Below are positions 7,743 to 16,599 of a stretch of DNA of 41,201 nucleotides, piece after piece (the first letter of the stretch is position 1; each line of letters begins with the position of its first letter). Origin of the DNA: Pseudoalteromonas sp. S2755 (GTDB taxonomy: Bacteria; Pseudomonadota; Gammaproteobacteria; Enterobacterales; Alteromonadaceae); assembly GCF_005886535.1 (NCBI RefSeq), contig NZ_PNDS01000136.1, positions 1 to 41,201 on the forward strand, given 5' to 3'. The position numbers and the translations under genes were made by a program. Below the pieces are notes generated by a model. That model worked only from the letters and a program-made list of their open reading frames with translations, had not been told where the DNA came from and searched no databases.

Positions 7743-8573
7743 ATGACCAGTTATGTATCAGAAATAAAAGCGCTAAATCGCGGGCTAAGTGTTAAGCCTC
7801 CCATGACACACCCCGCTATTGATTCGAAAAAACACTACAAAAACGAGTTAAAATACTGGCAAACCCAACTATTACATGTGCAACAAGCCTATTTTCATCA
7901 AGGGAAGCGCGCTATTTTAGTATTTGAAGGCTGGGATGCGGCTGGTAAAGGAGGCGCTATTCGCCGCATGACAGAAAAGCTCGATCCGCGCGGCGTTAAG
8001 GTCTATCCAATCGCAAAACCAACACCCGAGGAGCAAGGCCGGCATTACCTATACCGCTTTCAAACTAAGCTACCACCTCGGGGCACTATGACTATTTTTG
8101 ACCGTTCATATTACGGCCGAGTGTTGGTAGAACGAGTTGAAGCGTTTGCTAGTGAGCAAGAGTGGCGTCGTGCCTATCAAGAAATCAACGAATTTGAGCG
8201 TCTGCTAACAGATGATAACGTCCGCATTGTTAAGCTATTTTTACACATTAGCGAAGATGAACAGCTCAAGCGCTTTACAGAGCGTTTAAATAATCCGTAT
8301 AAGCGCTGGAAACTAACGGAAGAAGATATTCGCAACCGCCAAAAGCGACAAGATTATGAGCAAGCAATTGATGATATGTTTGCTAAAACCGATACAAATT
8401 TAGCGGGTTGGCATTTGATCCTCGCGGAGCATAAATGGTATGCCCGCGTACAAGTGATGAAAACCATTGTCGAAGCGTTAAGCAAGGGGGTTGATATTAG
8501 TCCCCCACCTATCGATAAAGCCGTTGTAAAACTGGCAAAATCTCAATTGGGTATTGTTCAAAGGGAGGACTAA
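7743..8573 (+). CDS. ppk2: polyphosphate kinase 2 family (PPK2), single domain
   Basis: PPK2 enzymes use inorganic polyphosphate to phosphorylate nucleoside mono- or diphosphates. The 276-aa length and one kinase domain match single-domain PPK2. Walker A is at residues 63-71 (GWDAAGKGG), Walker B at 119-126 (FDRSYYGR), and the Arg/Lys-rich lid at about 190-215 (PYKRWKLTEED). The GWDAAGKGGAIRRM and RFQTKLPPRG motifs are typical. The subclass, and so preference for AMP, ADP or both, cannot be fixed by eye. The start has a clear AAAGGAG site. The next gene starts three bases after the stop, so the two are almost certainly co-transcribed and coupled. Confidence 0.93.
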   Translation: MTSYVSEIKALNRGLSVKPPMTHPAIDSKKHYKNELKYWQTQLLHVQQAYFHQGKRAILVFEGWDAAGKGGAIRRMTEKLDPRGVKVYPIAKPTPEEQGRHYLYRFQTKLPPRGTMTIFDRSYYGRVLVERVEAFASEQEWRRAYQEINEFERLLTDDNVRIVKLFLHISEDEQLKRFTERLNNPYKRWKLTEEDIRNRQKRQDYEQAIDDMFAKTDTNLAGWHLILAEHKWYARVQVMKTIVEALSKGVDISPPPIDKAVVKLAKSQLGIVQRED

Positions 8574-8576
8574 TCC

Positions 8577-9890
8577 ATGAATCGTCACGACTATCTTGCA
8601 TCGTACTTTAATGAGCGTGAAGGTATCCACGCAAACAGTGAGTGCAGTAAATTCGACAAAATGAGACTCAGTCCATTTCGGTTCTTTCGTGGCAGTGCCG
8701 CGCTTATGTATAAGGATTTACTGGAGCAGCAACTGCAGTTGCCTGAAGCGGCCACCAGCCTGCCACTCACCTACATAATGGGAGATTGTCATACGGGCAA
8801 TTTTGGCTTTCATAGTGAAGAAGGCAGCCATGGCGATACCTTAATCTTTGAACCTAATGACTTCGATGATGCCTGCGTCGGACACGCAGTGTGGGACCTG
8901 TTTCGCTTTTTAGTGAGTTTACCGCTTACCCAACTAGAAGGTGGACGTATTCAAGAGCAAGCACAAGATATTAAAGACCGAAGTAAACCTTTAGTCAGTA
9001 AAGAGCTGGTTGCCCAAGCACAATTGGACTTTTTACACAGCTATCTAAAAGCCTGTCAGTTGTCGCTGGAACATAAGGTCGATAGCAACACAGGCCTAAT
9101 CGAGTTTAATAACAACCATATATTGCATAAACGATGGCAAAAAGGGTTACAAAGAATGGCGGGGGGTGCCGCGTTTACGATAAAAAGCACACTTGCTAAG
9201 GAAATCGACCTTAGCATTAAGCCGCTACGTTTTCGCGAAGACAAACTGAAGTTTAAGCAACTTGATCCCGATTTAAAAGAAAACCTTATTCATCACTTTG
9301 CGCCCTACGTTGATGACGAAATTTTAGATTGTGTTGAGCGTATCGACCAAGGCACAGGCTCATTGCATCTGAGCAGATATTACTTGTTGGTTGGCCCAAA
9401 CGTGCAAAAACCCACTAAAGATATTCTGCCGCTATGCCACATTGTTGAGGTAAAACAACAGCAGCTCGCTTCGCCTCTTGCTTATTTTGCAAATTTAAGC
9501 CCTGTGAATCGTTTAGATCCCGCACACTTAACCGTCAATAGTCAAAGAAAAATGCAGCGCCGTACCGATCTCATTTTAGATAATGCACTGTGGCAAGGCA
9601 GTCACTGGCTGGTACGCTCGCGCCATCATGCTCGTGTTGGTATAGACCCAGAAGACATCACCATTGGTAAGCGTGCAGCAACTAAATCCGGCTTTAGCCA
9701 ATATGCAGAAGCTTGCGGTGAAGCACTTGCTCTTTCACATATGCGAGCAGATAGACGATCCTTACAATTTCAGGAGGATGCCGTAGCCATCTTACCTAGC
9801 CTCATTGATGACCTAGTCAAATCGGCCAGTCATTACAGCGAGCAAGTCGTAGCCGACTGGCGTTGGTTTTGCGAGCAATCCCAGGGCTAA
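8577..9890 (+). CDS. DUF2252 family protein, kinase-like fold
   Basis: The 437-aa protein carries the hallmark DUF2252 signature: FRFFRGSA near residues 35-41, GDCHTGNFG with Asp70, His72 and Asn75, and NDFDDACVGHAVWDLFRF with Asp95, Asp97 and Asp98. These resemble the catalytic and metal-binding loops of aminoglycoside-phosphotransferase or kinase-like folds, but no substrate is known to me. It has no signal peptide. A strong AGGGAGG site overlaps the end of the PPK2 gene, and the spacing of three bases implies translational coupling. Its constant company with a polyphosphate kinase suggests a phosphoryl-transfer role. Its last four bases overlap the convergent RNase Z gene. Confidence 0.88.
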   Translation: MNRHDYLASYFNEREGIHANSECSKFDKMRLSPFRFFRGSAALMYKDLLEQQLQLPEAATSLPLTYIMGDCHTGNFGFHSEEGSHGDTLIFEPNDFDDACVGHAVWDLFRFLVSLPLTQLEGGRIQEQAQDIKDRSKPLVSKELVAQAQLDFLHSYLKACQLSLEHKVDSNTGLIEFNNNHILHKRWQKGLQRMAGGAAFTIKSTLAKEIDLSIKPLRFREDKLKFKQLDPDLKENLIHHFAPYVDDEILDCVERIDQGTGSLHLSRYYLLVGPNVQKPTKDILPLCHIVEVKQQQLASPLAYFANLSPVNRLDPAHLTVNSQRKMQRRTDLILDNALWQGSHWLVRSRHHARVGIDPEDITIGKRAATKSGFSQYAEACGEALALSHMRADRRSLQFQEDAVAILPSLIDDLVKSASHYSEQVVADWRWFCEQSQG

Positions 9891-10840
9891 GCAGTTGCGC
9901 ACTCAACTTGCTTTTGCTTTGGAATGTCTACAATTAGGCCATCCTCTGCGATGATGAATGCATTGCTAAAGTGCAACTTGGCCTCTTCAATAAGAGGTTG
10001 CAGCATGCCCTCGCCATGATAGCGCACGCTAAAGTGAGTGAGCGCGAGCATGGGTACTTGATGTAGTTGTGCAAATTGAGCGATGCGCTTGGCATCGCTA
10101 TGCCCTGTATGGAAGCCCACTTTATGAAGATCAGCAGCGGTAAAGGTAGCTTCATGAACAAGTAAATCGACCCCTTTTATCATCTGCGTTAGCAAGCCGG
10201 GCTTTTCGTTATCACCACAAATTATTGCAACTCGAGGTTGCCAACTATAAAAACTGTAGTCATCTGAGGTTAAAAGTCGGCCTTGGTATTCTACGTCTTG
10301 ACCCTTTTGCAACAGGTTGTAGTGACCGCCAGACGCAATGCCATCTTGCTGAAGTTTGTCTATTTTTAACTTGCGAGGAATGCACTTTTCCGTGATCTTA
10401 TAGCCAACACTAGGCACTCTGTGTTGTAGCGCTATGATGTCGATGTCGCAACATTCAAGCTGTAACTTATCGTTTATTTCTTCAAGTGCGATGGTGATTA
10501 AGTCAAAACTTAGCCTCACCTCTGTCAGTGTAAAACAACTTTGCACAAAATGAATAACGGCCCTCGGTGCAATTAATTTTAGCGGCGCTTTGCGAGAGTT
10601 TAACGCCATGGATGAAATAAGTCCGGGTAATCCATAGCAATGATCCCCATGAAGATGGGTAATACAAATCGCTTCGAGATGATATAGGGTTAACTCACTG
10701 TGCAGCAGCGCGTGCTGGGTCGCTTCGGCGCAGTCAATTAGTACCCAGGCTTTGGTATTTTCAAAGCTTACTGCCGCTGCCGACATATTACGTTGCTTAG
10801 ATGGGCTACCTGAAGAAGTGCCAAGAAAATGTACTTTCAC
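9887..10840 (-). CDS. rnz: ribonuclease Z
   Basis: RNase Z removes the 3' trailer of tRNA precursors. The 317-aa length matches the short bacterial form. The metallo-beta-lactamase core shows FLGTSSGSP at residues 5-13, the zinc motif HLHGDH (His62, His64, Asp66, His67), GDNEKP and VHEATF in the second half, and HTGHSDA plus LTHFSVRY near the C-terminus. The start is a GTG (10838-10840) without an obvious ribosome binding site, but the MKVHFLGT N-terminus is exactly where the family begins. The gene is convergent with DUF2252 and overlaps it by four bases. It is divergent from the hydrolase at 10947. Confidence 0.93.
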   Translation of the reverse strand: MKVHFLGTSSGSPSKQRNMSAAAVSFENTKAWVLIDCAEATQHALLHSELTLYHLEAICITHLHGDHCYGLPGLISSMALNSRKAPLKLIAPRAVIHFVQSCFTLTEVRLSFDLITIALEEINDKLQLECCDIDIIALQHRVPSVGYKITEKCIPRKLKIDKLQQDGIASGGHYNLLQKGQDVEYQGRLLTSDDYSFYSWQPRVAIICGDNEKPGLLTQMIKGVDLLVHEATFTAADLHKVGFHTGHSDAKRIAQFAQLHQVPMLALTHFSVRYHGEGMLQPLIEEAKLHFSNAFIIAEDGLIVDIPKQKQVECATA

Positions 10841-10946
10841 GCCAAAACCGTTTACTTTTTAAGTGGGTATACCATTGTAACGAATAAATAACGTTATAGC
10901 GAAGCGCGCGTGCTCGCCTTGCAACGTAATCTCTAAGGAGAAGATG

Positions 10947-11483
10947 ATGAATTTGATACCTTCGGACAGCATGATCTTAGTGATCGATATTCAAGAAAAA
11001 TTTCGCCCTCATATTGAGGTATTTGGCGATATCGAGCGCCAAGTAACCACCCTGCTACAAGCTGCAGAACATTTGGCTGTTCCCGCATTGATTTTTGAAC
11101 AATATCCCAAAGGGCTTGGCCATACAGCACCGAGCTTACTTGAATTTGATCTCCCGGTTATCGAAAAAACCGCGTTTAGTGCCTACCACGTTGAATCCTG
11201 CAAACAAGCTATTCAAGAATATAAACGCGACACCATCGTCGTGGTTGGTCTCGAAAGTCATATCTGTGTACAACAAACCGTCAATGACCTGCTTGCGGAC
11301 AATTTCAACGTTGTGATAGTTGCCGATGGTATTTGCTCACGCAATCCAAAACACACTGATTGGGCGCTAATGCAGATGCAGGCAGATGGCGCACGCTTTT
11401 TGGCTTTAGAGTCTATTTTATTTCAGTGGCTAAAATCAGCCAAAAATGAACAATTTAAGGCAATTTCAGCGTTAGTTAAGTGA
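10947..11483 (+). CDS. isochorismatase-family hydrolase (YcaC-like)
   Basis: This is a compact member of the isochorismatase-like hydrolases. In numbering from the upstream ATG at 10944 the triad is Asp15 (LVIDIQEKF), Lys75 (VIEKTAFSAY) and Cys108 (GLESHICVQQT). The VVVGLESHICVQQTVNDL block is typical of the YcaC-type subgroup, whose natural substrates are poorly defined. Two ATG codons follow the AAGGAG site; the second (10947) has the better spacing, the first is also possible. It leads a run of four same-strand genes (11528, 11784, 12106) that may be co-transcribed, although 44 bases separate it from the next. Confidence 0.9.
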   Translation: MNLIPSDSMILVIDIQEKFRPHIEVFGDIERQVTTLLQAAEHLAVPALIFEQYPKGLGHTAPSLLEFDLPVIEKTAFSAYHVESCKQAIQEYKRDTIVVVGLESHICVQQTVNDLLADNFNVVIVADGICSRNPKHTDWALMQMQADGARFLALESILFQWLKSAKNEQFKAISALVK

Positions 11484-11527
11484 TCGGCTAGCACAGTGAA
11501 AGCGTATTTCAAGTATCGAGGTGAACG

Positions 11528-11791
11528 ATGAAAAATGAATTAGATAGCAAGTTCTTGTTAACGGTGTTCGAGCATATTCAAAAGCACGGTGAAGTAACCG
11601 AGGAAGGCAAACGCTATGAGGGCATAGTGGCCTATTCAGATCCAGATGGTTACACCATATACCTGCAAGGCAGTGGCGTGTTGCTGCGCTCTGGATTCCA
11701 TAATACTTACCACTTGGACTATGAACACGATAAGCACAAAGACGATTTTGTTAAGAAGCTAGACTACATTTTTAAAGAGGCTAATGAGTAG
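11528..11791 (+). CDS. DUF3081 family small protein
   Basis: The 87-aa protein matches what I know of DUF3081, a gammaproteobacterial family of unknown function: a helical N-terminus (NELDSKFLLTVFEHIQKHG), a beta-rich centre (DPDGYTIYLQGSGVLLR) and the FHNTYHLDY motif before a C-terminal helix. It has no signal peptide or membrane segment. A good GAGGTGA ribosome binding site precedes the ATG. Its last eight bases overlap the start of the next gene, so translation is probably coupled. The photolyase two genes downstream hints at a shared stress or light-related operon, by position only. Confidence 0.82.
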   Translation: MKNELDSKFLLTVFEHIQKHGEVTEEGKRYEGIVAYSDPDGYTIYLQGSGVLLRSGFHNTYHLDYEHDKHKDDFVKKLDYIFKEANE

Positions 11792-12113
11792 CTTATATCC
11801 AAATACCAACCGAGGACGTCGCGTTAGACGTCCCCGCCCCGAAAGCAAACAAACCCGAGCATACCTAAACAAGGTAGTCGAAGCGCTTAGGGAAAATCCA
11901 AATAAACTCAAAATAATCAAACAGAACTGCGATGAATTTCGTCAGCAACGCTTTTTAAAACGTGGCTTTTTGCTCGCCATTGAACGCTTTGATTGGGTGT
12001 TTGCAGTGGACGATGATGCAGAGCGGATTTGCCAGCAGATCCTCGCCGACGACTACATAGGCAAACGCCTACGCCGTTACCCTTTATTGTTTAAGGGTGT
12101 GTTAGATGATTAA
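11784..12113 (+). CDS. small basic hypothetical protein, 109 aa
   Basis: I do not recognise a family. The first 30 residues are very basic (RGRRVRRPRPESKQTRAY), which could bind nucleic acid; the remainder is helical with a conserved-looking FDWVFAVDDDAERICQQILADD segment. Its start overlaps the DUF3081 gene by eight bases and its end overlaps the photolyase gene by eight bases, so it sits in a tightly coupled three-gene unit. Such overlaps support it as a real gene despite its small size. Confidence 0.75.
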   Translation: MSSLYPNTNRGRRVRRPRPESKQTRAYLNKVVEALRENPNKLKIIKQNCDEFRQQRFLKRGFLLAIERFDWVFAVDDDAERICQQILADDYIGKRLRRYPLLFKGVLDD

Positions 12114-13584
12114 TCTTGTTTGGCTCAAACGTGACTTAAGAGTGTTCGATCATAGGCCACTTTACGAAGCGTGTAATAATGGCAGACCAACCCTGATATT
12201 GTATGTTATTGAGCCCGAATACTGGCAACTCCTCGATACCAGCGAAAGACAGTTTCAATTTGTGAAAGAGTCGCTGCTAAGCCTTGCTGAGCAGCTGCAG
12301 CTTTTAGGAGGCACGCTGACGGTTCGCCAGGGTGATATCATTGAAATACTAGAAAAGATCCATCAACATATCGCGATAGCAACCCTTTATTGCCATCAAG
12401 AAACGGGGAATACGTGGACATTTGAGCGCGATTTGCGTGTTATTGCCTGGTGCAAAGAAAGACACGTATCGTATGAAGAGTATCGCCAACAAGCCGTATT
12501 TAGGGGAAAAGTTAATCGTGATGAGTGGCAACAGCGAGCCGAAAACTGGCTGCAAAGCAACCGCCTACCAACTCCTTCAAAAATCAATCCACTGCTGCAA
12601 CAGCATAGTGGTATTGCACTTTTAAATGACTACCCTGGGAATGACAGCGACTCAGCCCCAAAGCCACAATTAGGTGGACTCAAAGCCGCGCAGCAAACCT
12701 TGAATAGCTTTTTTAATCATAGGATAGACAACTACCTATTTGGTATCTCAAGCCCAGTAAAAGCCGTAACCAGTAGCTCCAGACTCAGCCCGTATTTGGC
12801 CTATGGCGTGCTAAGCCTCAGAGATGTGTTGCAACAAACTCTTGCACTAAATTTTGACTCAAAACGCAATAAGAGCGGTTTTTTATCCCGACTCTACTGG
12901 CATAGCCATTTTGTGCAAAAGCTAGAATCAGAGCCGCTTTATGCAGAGCGTGCTGTGCATGCGTCCTTAATTGATATGCGTGCGAGTGAATTTAGTCACC
13001 AACGTTATGAACTTTGGGCTCACGGTAACACGGGCGTCCCCTTTATAGATGCCTGTATGCGAATGCTGATCACAACAGGCTGGATAAACTTTCGCATGCG
13101 CGCCATGTTGATGGCGTTTTCAAGCTATCACCTATGGCTTGATTGGCAAAGGCCTGCCGCAAGACTTGCCACTCTTTTTGTCGATTATGAGCCTGGGATC
13201 CACTATCCTCAGGTACAAATGCAGTCAGGCACTACAGGGATAAATCCGTTTCGTATCTATAACCCCATAACTCAGGGACAAAAATATGATCCTGAAGGCC
13301 AATTCATTCGCCGCTACATTCCTGAGCTTGATCATGTTCCTACACATTACTTGCATACACCTTGGCTTTATACTGGTTTAAAAGAAGACCAATATCAGCG
13401 CCCTGCCAAATTACCCGATGACGCAGCAAAAATTGCCCGTGAAAAAATCTCTACGTTTTATAAACAGCACCTAGATAAAGACGAAACAGGCAGAGTGCGT
13501 CACACTCACGCTTCAAGACGTCGTTCAAGTCGTGGGCGCAAAAAGCAAGCGAGTTCTAATAAAAATCAGCTTAAGCTATTCTAA
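12106..13584 (+). CDS. cryptochrome/photolyase-family flavoprotein, divergent clade
   Basis: The 492-aa protein has an N-terminal photolyase Rossmann domain (NLVWLKRDLRVFDHRPL, residues 2-18) and a C-terminal helical FAD-binding domain (about 230-450) with SRLSPYLAYGVLS, GNTGVPFIDACMRML, TGWINFRMRAMLM and RIYNPITQGQKYDPEGQFIR. By alignment in memory with E. coli photolyase, the LLIDW tryptophan is kept (LWLDW), but the GGWQW segment carrying the proximal electron-transfer tryptophan is replaced by YPQVQMQSG. The usual WREF motif is WHSHF. It therefore belongs to a divergent branch and whether it repairs cyclobutane dimers is open. A basic tail ends the protein. It overlaps the preceding gene by eight bases. 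Confidence 0.88.
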   Translation: MINLVWLKRDLRVFDHRPLYEACNNGRPTLILYVIEPEYWQLLDTSERQFQFVKESLLSLAEQLQLLGGTLTVRQGDIIEILEKIHQHIAIATLYCHQETGNTWTFERDLRVIAWCKERHVSYEEYRQQAVFRGKVNRDEWQQRAENWLQSNRLPTPSKINPLLQQHSGIALLNDYPGNDSDSAPKPQLGGLKAAQQTLNSFFNHRIDNYLFGISSPVKAVTSSSRLSPYLAYGVLSLRDVLQQTLALNFDSKRNKSGFLSRLYWHSHFVQKLESEPLYAERAVHASLIDMRASEFSHQRYELWAHGNTGVPFIDACMRMLITTGWINFRMRAMLMAFSSYHLWLDWQRPAARLATLFVDYEPGIHYPQVQMQSGTTGINPFRIYNPITQGQKYDPEGQFIRRYIPELDHVPTHYLHTPWLYTGLKEDQYQRPAKLPDDAAKIAREKISTFYKQHLDKDETGRVRHTHASRRRSSRGRKKQASSNKNQLKLF

Positions 13585-13708
13585 CTGATTTGTTTTTGCA
13601 CAACGCCCCACCTTTCAACCCAGAAAGAGGACAAATAGCCGCTTAAGCATGACCTCATGTAAAAAAAATGCTAAGGTTGCGCCATTTTTTGGAACTGAGA
13701 ATTTAGCT

Positions 13709-15313
13709 ATGTCAAATGCTGTAAAGACGCAAGCTGATAGTCAAGACCAACAGGGGCAAAAAGGGGGATTATTTAATCGCTTCTTGGCAACTGTTGAGTT
13801 CTTAGGGAATATGCTTCCCCACCCTATTACTTTGTTTGCAATGTTTTGTATCGCCATCGTGGTATTCAGTGGTATTGCCGATTGGATGGGGTTATCTGCC
13901 ATCGATCCTCGCCCAGAAGGCTCCGCAGGTCGCGACCCCGACGGTGTCATTGAAGTCGTAAGCTTGATGAGTGCTGAGGGTCTGCAACGCATTGTGACTG
14001 GTCTTGTGACTAACTTTACTGGCTTTGCACCACTTGGCACTGTACTTGTTGCATTACTTGGGGTGAGTGTTGCAGAGCACTCAGGCATGTTGTCAGCAGC
14101 AATGCGTGGTATGGTAATGGGTGCATCAAAACGCTTGGTTACGTTCATGGTTGTGTTTGCTGCTATCTTGTCTAACACCGCATCGGAACTTGGCTATGTT
14201 GTGTTGATTCCACTTGCCGCAATGATTTTCCATAGCCTTGGTAGACATCCACTCGCCGGTTTAGCCGCCGCATTTGCCGGCGTATCTGGTGGCTACAGCG
14301 CAAACCTATTGCTTGGCACAATCGATCCACTACTAGCGGGTATCACGACTCCCGCGGCGCAGATGATTGACCCTAATTATCAGGTGGGTCCTGAAGCGAA
14401 CTGGTACTTCATGATGATTTCAGTATTCCTAATTGCTATCGTGGGAACCTTAGTCACCGAGAAAATCGTAGAGCCGCGCTTAGGAAAATATGATCCGAAA
14501 GAAGCAAGTGTTGATTTAAGCGAAAACAATATTGAGAAGCTTTCAGTAAAAGAAAAATCAGGTCTCAAATGGGCGGGTGTATCACTCCTGTTGGTCAGCA
14601 TCCTGCTTGCGTTAACCATAGTACCGGAAGATGGTATTTTACGTCATCCGGTAACAGGCGAAGTGGCAGGTTCACCATTTTTAAAAGGGATTGTGGTATT
14701 TATCTTTGTTACTTTTGCTATCCCAGGTTTTGTGTACGGCCGCGTAGTTGGCACCATGAAAAATGACCGTGATATCATTGACGCTATGAGCAAAAGCATG
14801 AGCTCTATGGGCATGTATATCGTATTGGTATTCTTTGCTGCTCAGTTTGTTGCATTTTTTAAATGGACAAATCTAGGTACTATCCTTGCAATTAATGGCG
14901 CTGCATTGTTACAGGCACTCAACCTGACTGGTCCTGAAGTATTTGTACTATTTATTCTTATGTGTGCTCTAGTAAACCTAAGCCTTGGTTCATCATCCGC
15001 TCAATGGGCAGTCACTGCACCGATATTTGTTCCAATGCTGATGCTTATCGGCTATGCGCCAGAAACCATTCAAGCAGCGTACCGAATTGGAGATTCAGTC
15101 ACTAACCTCATCACTCCTATGATGAGTTACTTTGGCTTGATATTGGCGGTTGCGACAAAATACAAAAAAGACATGGGTATAGGTACCCTAGTGGCAACTA
15201 TGTTGCCGTACAGCATGTTCTTCTTTATCGGCTGGGTAGCGCTATTCTACGTGTGGGTATTTGGCTTTGGCCTGCCTGTGGGGCCAAACTCTCCCATCTA
15301 CTATACACCGTAG
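13709..15313 (+). CDS. AbgT-family transporter (p-aminobenzoyl-glutamate type)
   Basis: This is an inner-membrane protein of about 534 aa with a dozen or so hydrophobic segments. It starts with a short hydrophilic N-terminus leading to FLGNMLPHPITLFAMFC, the usual AbgT opening. Other family marks are GFAPLGTVLVALLGVSVAEHSG, TIDPLLAGITTPAAQ and the C-terminal SSAQWAVTAPIFVPMLMLIG and DSVTNLITPMMSYFG. Family members take up p-aminobenzoyl-glutamate or export sulfonamides; which applies is unclear. I prefer the ATG at 13709 because it gives a family-like length; an in-frame ATG at 13649 adds 20 residues of unlikely composition. A strong terminator follows at 15334. Confidence 0.9.
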   Translation: MSNAVKTQADSQDQQGQKGGLFNRFLATVEFLGNMLPHPITLFAMFCIAIVVFSGIADWMGLSAIDPRPEGSAGRDPDGVIEVVSLMSAEGLQRIVTGLVTNFTGFAPLGTVLVALLGVSVAEHSGMLSAAMRGMVMGASKRLVTFMVVFAAILSNTASELGYVVLIPLAAMIFHSLGRHPLAGLAAAFAGVSGGYSANLLLGTIDPLLAGITTPAAQMIDPNYQVGPEANWYFMMISVFLIAIVGTLVTEKIVEPRLGKYDPKEASVDLSENNIEKLSVKEKSGLKWAGVSLLLVSILLALTIVPEDGILRHPVTGEVAGSPFLKGIVVFIFVTFAIPGFVYGRVVGTMKNDRDIIDAMSKSMSSMGMYIVLVFFAAQFVAFFKWTNLGTILAINGAALLQALNLTGPEVFVLFILMCALVNLSLGSSSAQWAVTAPIFVPMLMLIGYAPETIQAAYRIGDSVTNLITPMMSYFGLILAVATKYKKDMGIGTLVATMLPYSMFFFIGWVALFYVWVFGFGLPVGPNSPIYYTP

Positions 15314-15333
15314 GTAACAGTTTAAAATTATCT

Positions 15334-15361
15334 AAATGCCAGCATTTGCTGGCATTTTTAT
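15334..15361 (+). terminator. rho-independent terminator after AbgT gene
   Basis: AAATGCCAGCA and TGCTGGCATTT form an 11-bp perfect stem with a two-base loop, followed directly by TTTATTTG. It begins 21 bases after the AbgT stop codon. Confidence 0.9.
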
Positions 15362-15535
15362 TTGTGAAAACCTCAACCCTCACCTAAAGTTGAATAGGAG
15401 ACAACGAAGAAGGAGCCGATTTTGGATACCAATAACATTGATATTTTTGCATTGGTATTGAGCTAACTTCACGTGTTCACTGCTATTTTATGCCCTTTTC
15501 CTTAGTGATACACGTGACCTAACATTAGGTGAATT

Positions 15536-16153
15536 ATGTATACACTCTTTTACTATCCACAAAGTGCGAGCCTTGCACCTCATATTTTATTAGAACTCAT
15601 AGGCGAGCCGTATCAACTTGAACTAGTTGATATCAAAAAAAATGCCAACCGTAGTGCGCAATATTTAAAACTTAGTCCTGCTGGGCAGGTGCCAGCGCTC
15701 GTTGATGACGATTTTACCTTGTTTGAAAGCGCTGCCATTTCTCAGTACCTTGCAGAGAAACACATCGACAAGCAGCTTATTCCAACTGAGCTAAAACTGA
15801 AATCACAGTGCCTGCAATGGATGCATTTTATGAGCGCTTCTATTCACAGCGACTTATTGATGTACACCTACCCAGAACGACATACCCAAAGTGCCTTGAT
15901 GTATGACGATCTTATTCGCTCACAGCAAGGTCGATTAGAACAAGGTTTTGGCATCGTAGATGCTCTACTCCAAGACAATCATTACCTGTTTGCAAATCAA
16001 TTTACGCTATGCGACAGCTATTTATTTATGCTTTGTGAGCGTGCGAAGACATTTTTAGAAAGAACTCCTTCACTTAAAAATTTACGCCGTTATTATCGCC
16101 AAATTTCGGCAACACCAGCTATCAACAAAGCCTTAGAAATGGCTGAGTTTTAG
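15536..16153 (+). CDS. glutathione S-transferase family protein
   Basis: The 205-aa protein has the two-domain layout of soluble glutathione S-transferases. The N-terminal thioredoxin-like domain (1-78) starts MYTLFYYPQSASLAPH and includes the cis-proline region AGQVPALVDD and the glutathione-binding FESAAISQYLAEK. The C-terminal helical domain (about 85-205) contains FTLCDSYLFMLCERA, the N-capping segment. Substrate is unknown. The Ser in the YPQSASLAPH loop is the likely catalytic position seen in bacterial beta-type relatives. An AGGTGAATT site precedes the ATG. Its last four bases overlap the convergent transporter gene. Confidence 0.9.
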   Translation: MYTLFYYPQSASLAPHILLELIGEPYQLELVDIKKNANRSAQYLKLSPAGQVPALVDDDFTLFESAAISQYLAEKHIDKQLIPTELKLKSQCLQWMHFMSASIHSDLLMYTYPERHTQSALMYDDLIRSQQGRLEQGFGIVDALLQDNHYLFANQFTLCDSYLFMLCERAKTFLERTPSLKNLRRYYRQISATPAINKALEMAEF

Positions 16154-16599
16154 CCTGAACGATTAACGTTAATAAGCACAATACCGGTCAGCACAGCAAT
16201 CACGCCCACGACCTTTTGTAGGTTAATAGGCGTATAAGGTACACCGAAAAGTCCAAGCTGACCGATCACCATAGCAACCACCATTTGACCACATAAGTAA
16301 TAAGCCATCAGGTTGCCAATACCCATTTTGGGGATCAAAAAATAGCATAGCCCTACCCCCGTGGCACTTAGCATCCCACCTATACACCACAAATACCAAG
16401 GTACGGCTTTCAGCTCGGACGGGGCTGGCAGCACATTATCAGATATCCGAAAGGCAATAAAAGCGTAGAATGCGCTGACGGTAAATGCTACGCCAGCAGC
16501 TAATATCGGACTTTTTAACAAGCCGCCAAGTTGTGCATTCATACTCGCTTGCACCGCAATAGCGCCACCTGCGAAAATAGCAAGTAACCCAAAGATCAT
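16150..16599 (-). CDS. DMT_YdcZ-type small membrane transporter
   Basis: This 149-aa protein has four to five hydrophobic helices and the pattern of the YdcZ (DUF606) subset of drug/metabolite transporters, which are half-size members that probably work as dimers. The opening GLLAIFAGGAIAVQASMNAQLG and the later GMLSATGVGLCYFLIPKMG and GVIAVLTGIVLINVNRSG are typical. Substrate is unknown. The start overlaps the end of the nitroreductase gene by four bases, which indicates translational coupling within a regulator-nitroreductase-transporter operon. Confidence 0.88.
   Translation of the reverse strand: MIFGLLAIFAGGAIAVQASMNAQLGGLLKSPILAAGVAFTVSAFYAFIAFRISDNVLPAPSELKAVPWYLWCIGGMLSATGVGLCYFLIPKMGIGNLMAYYLCGQMVVAMVIGQLGLFGVPYTPINLQKVVGVIAVLTGIVLINVNRSG

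Noticed and set aside
13741..14178. 145-aa open frame antisense to the AbgT gene
   Set aside because: It is the shadow of a well-recognised membrane protein gene and has no family resemblance.
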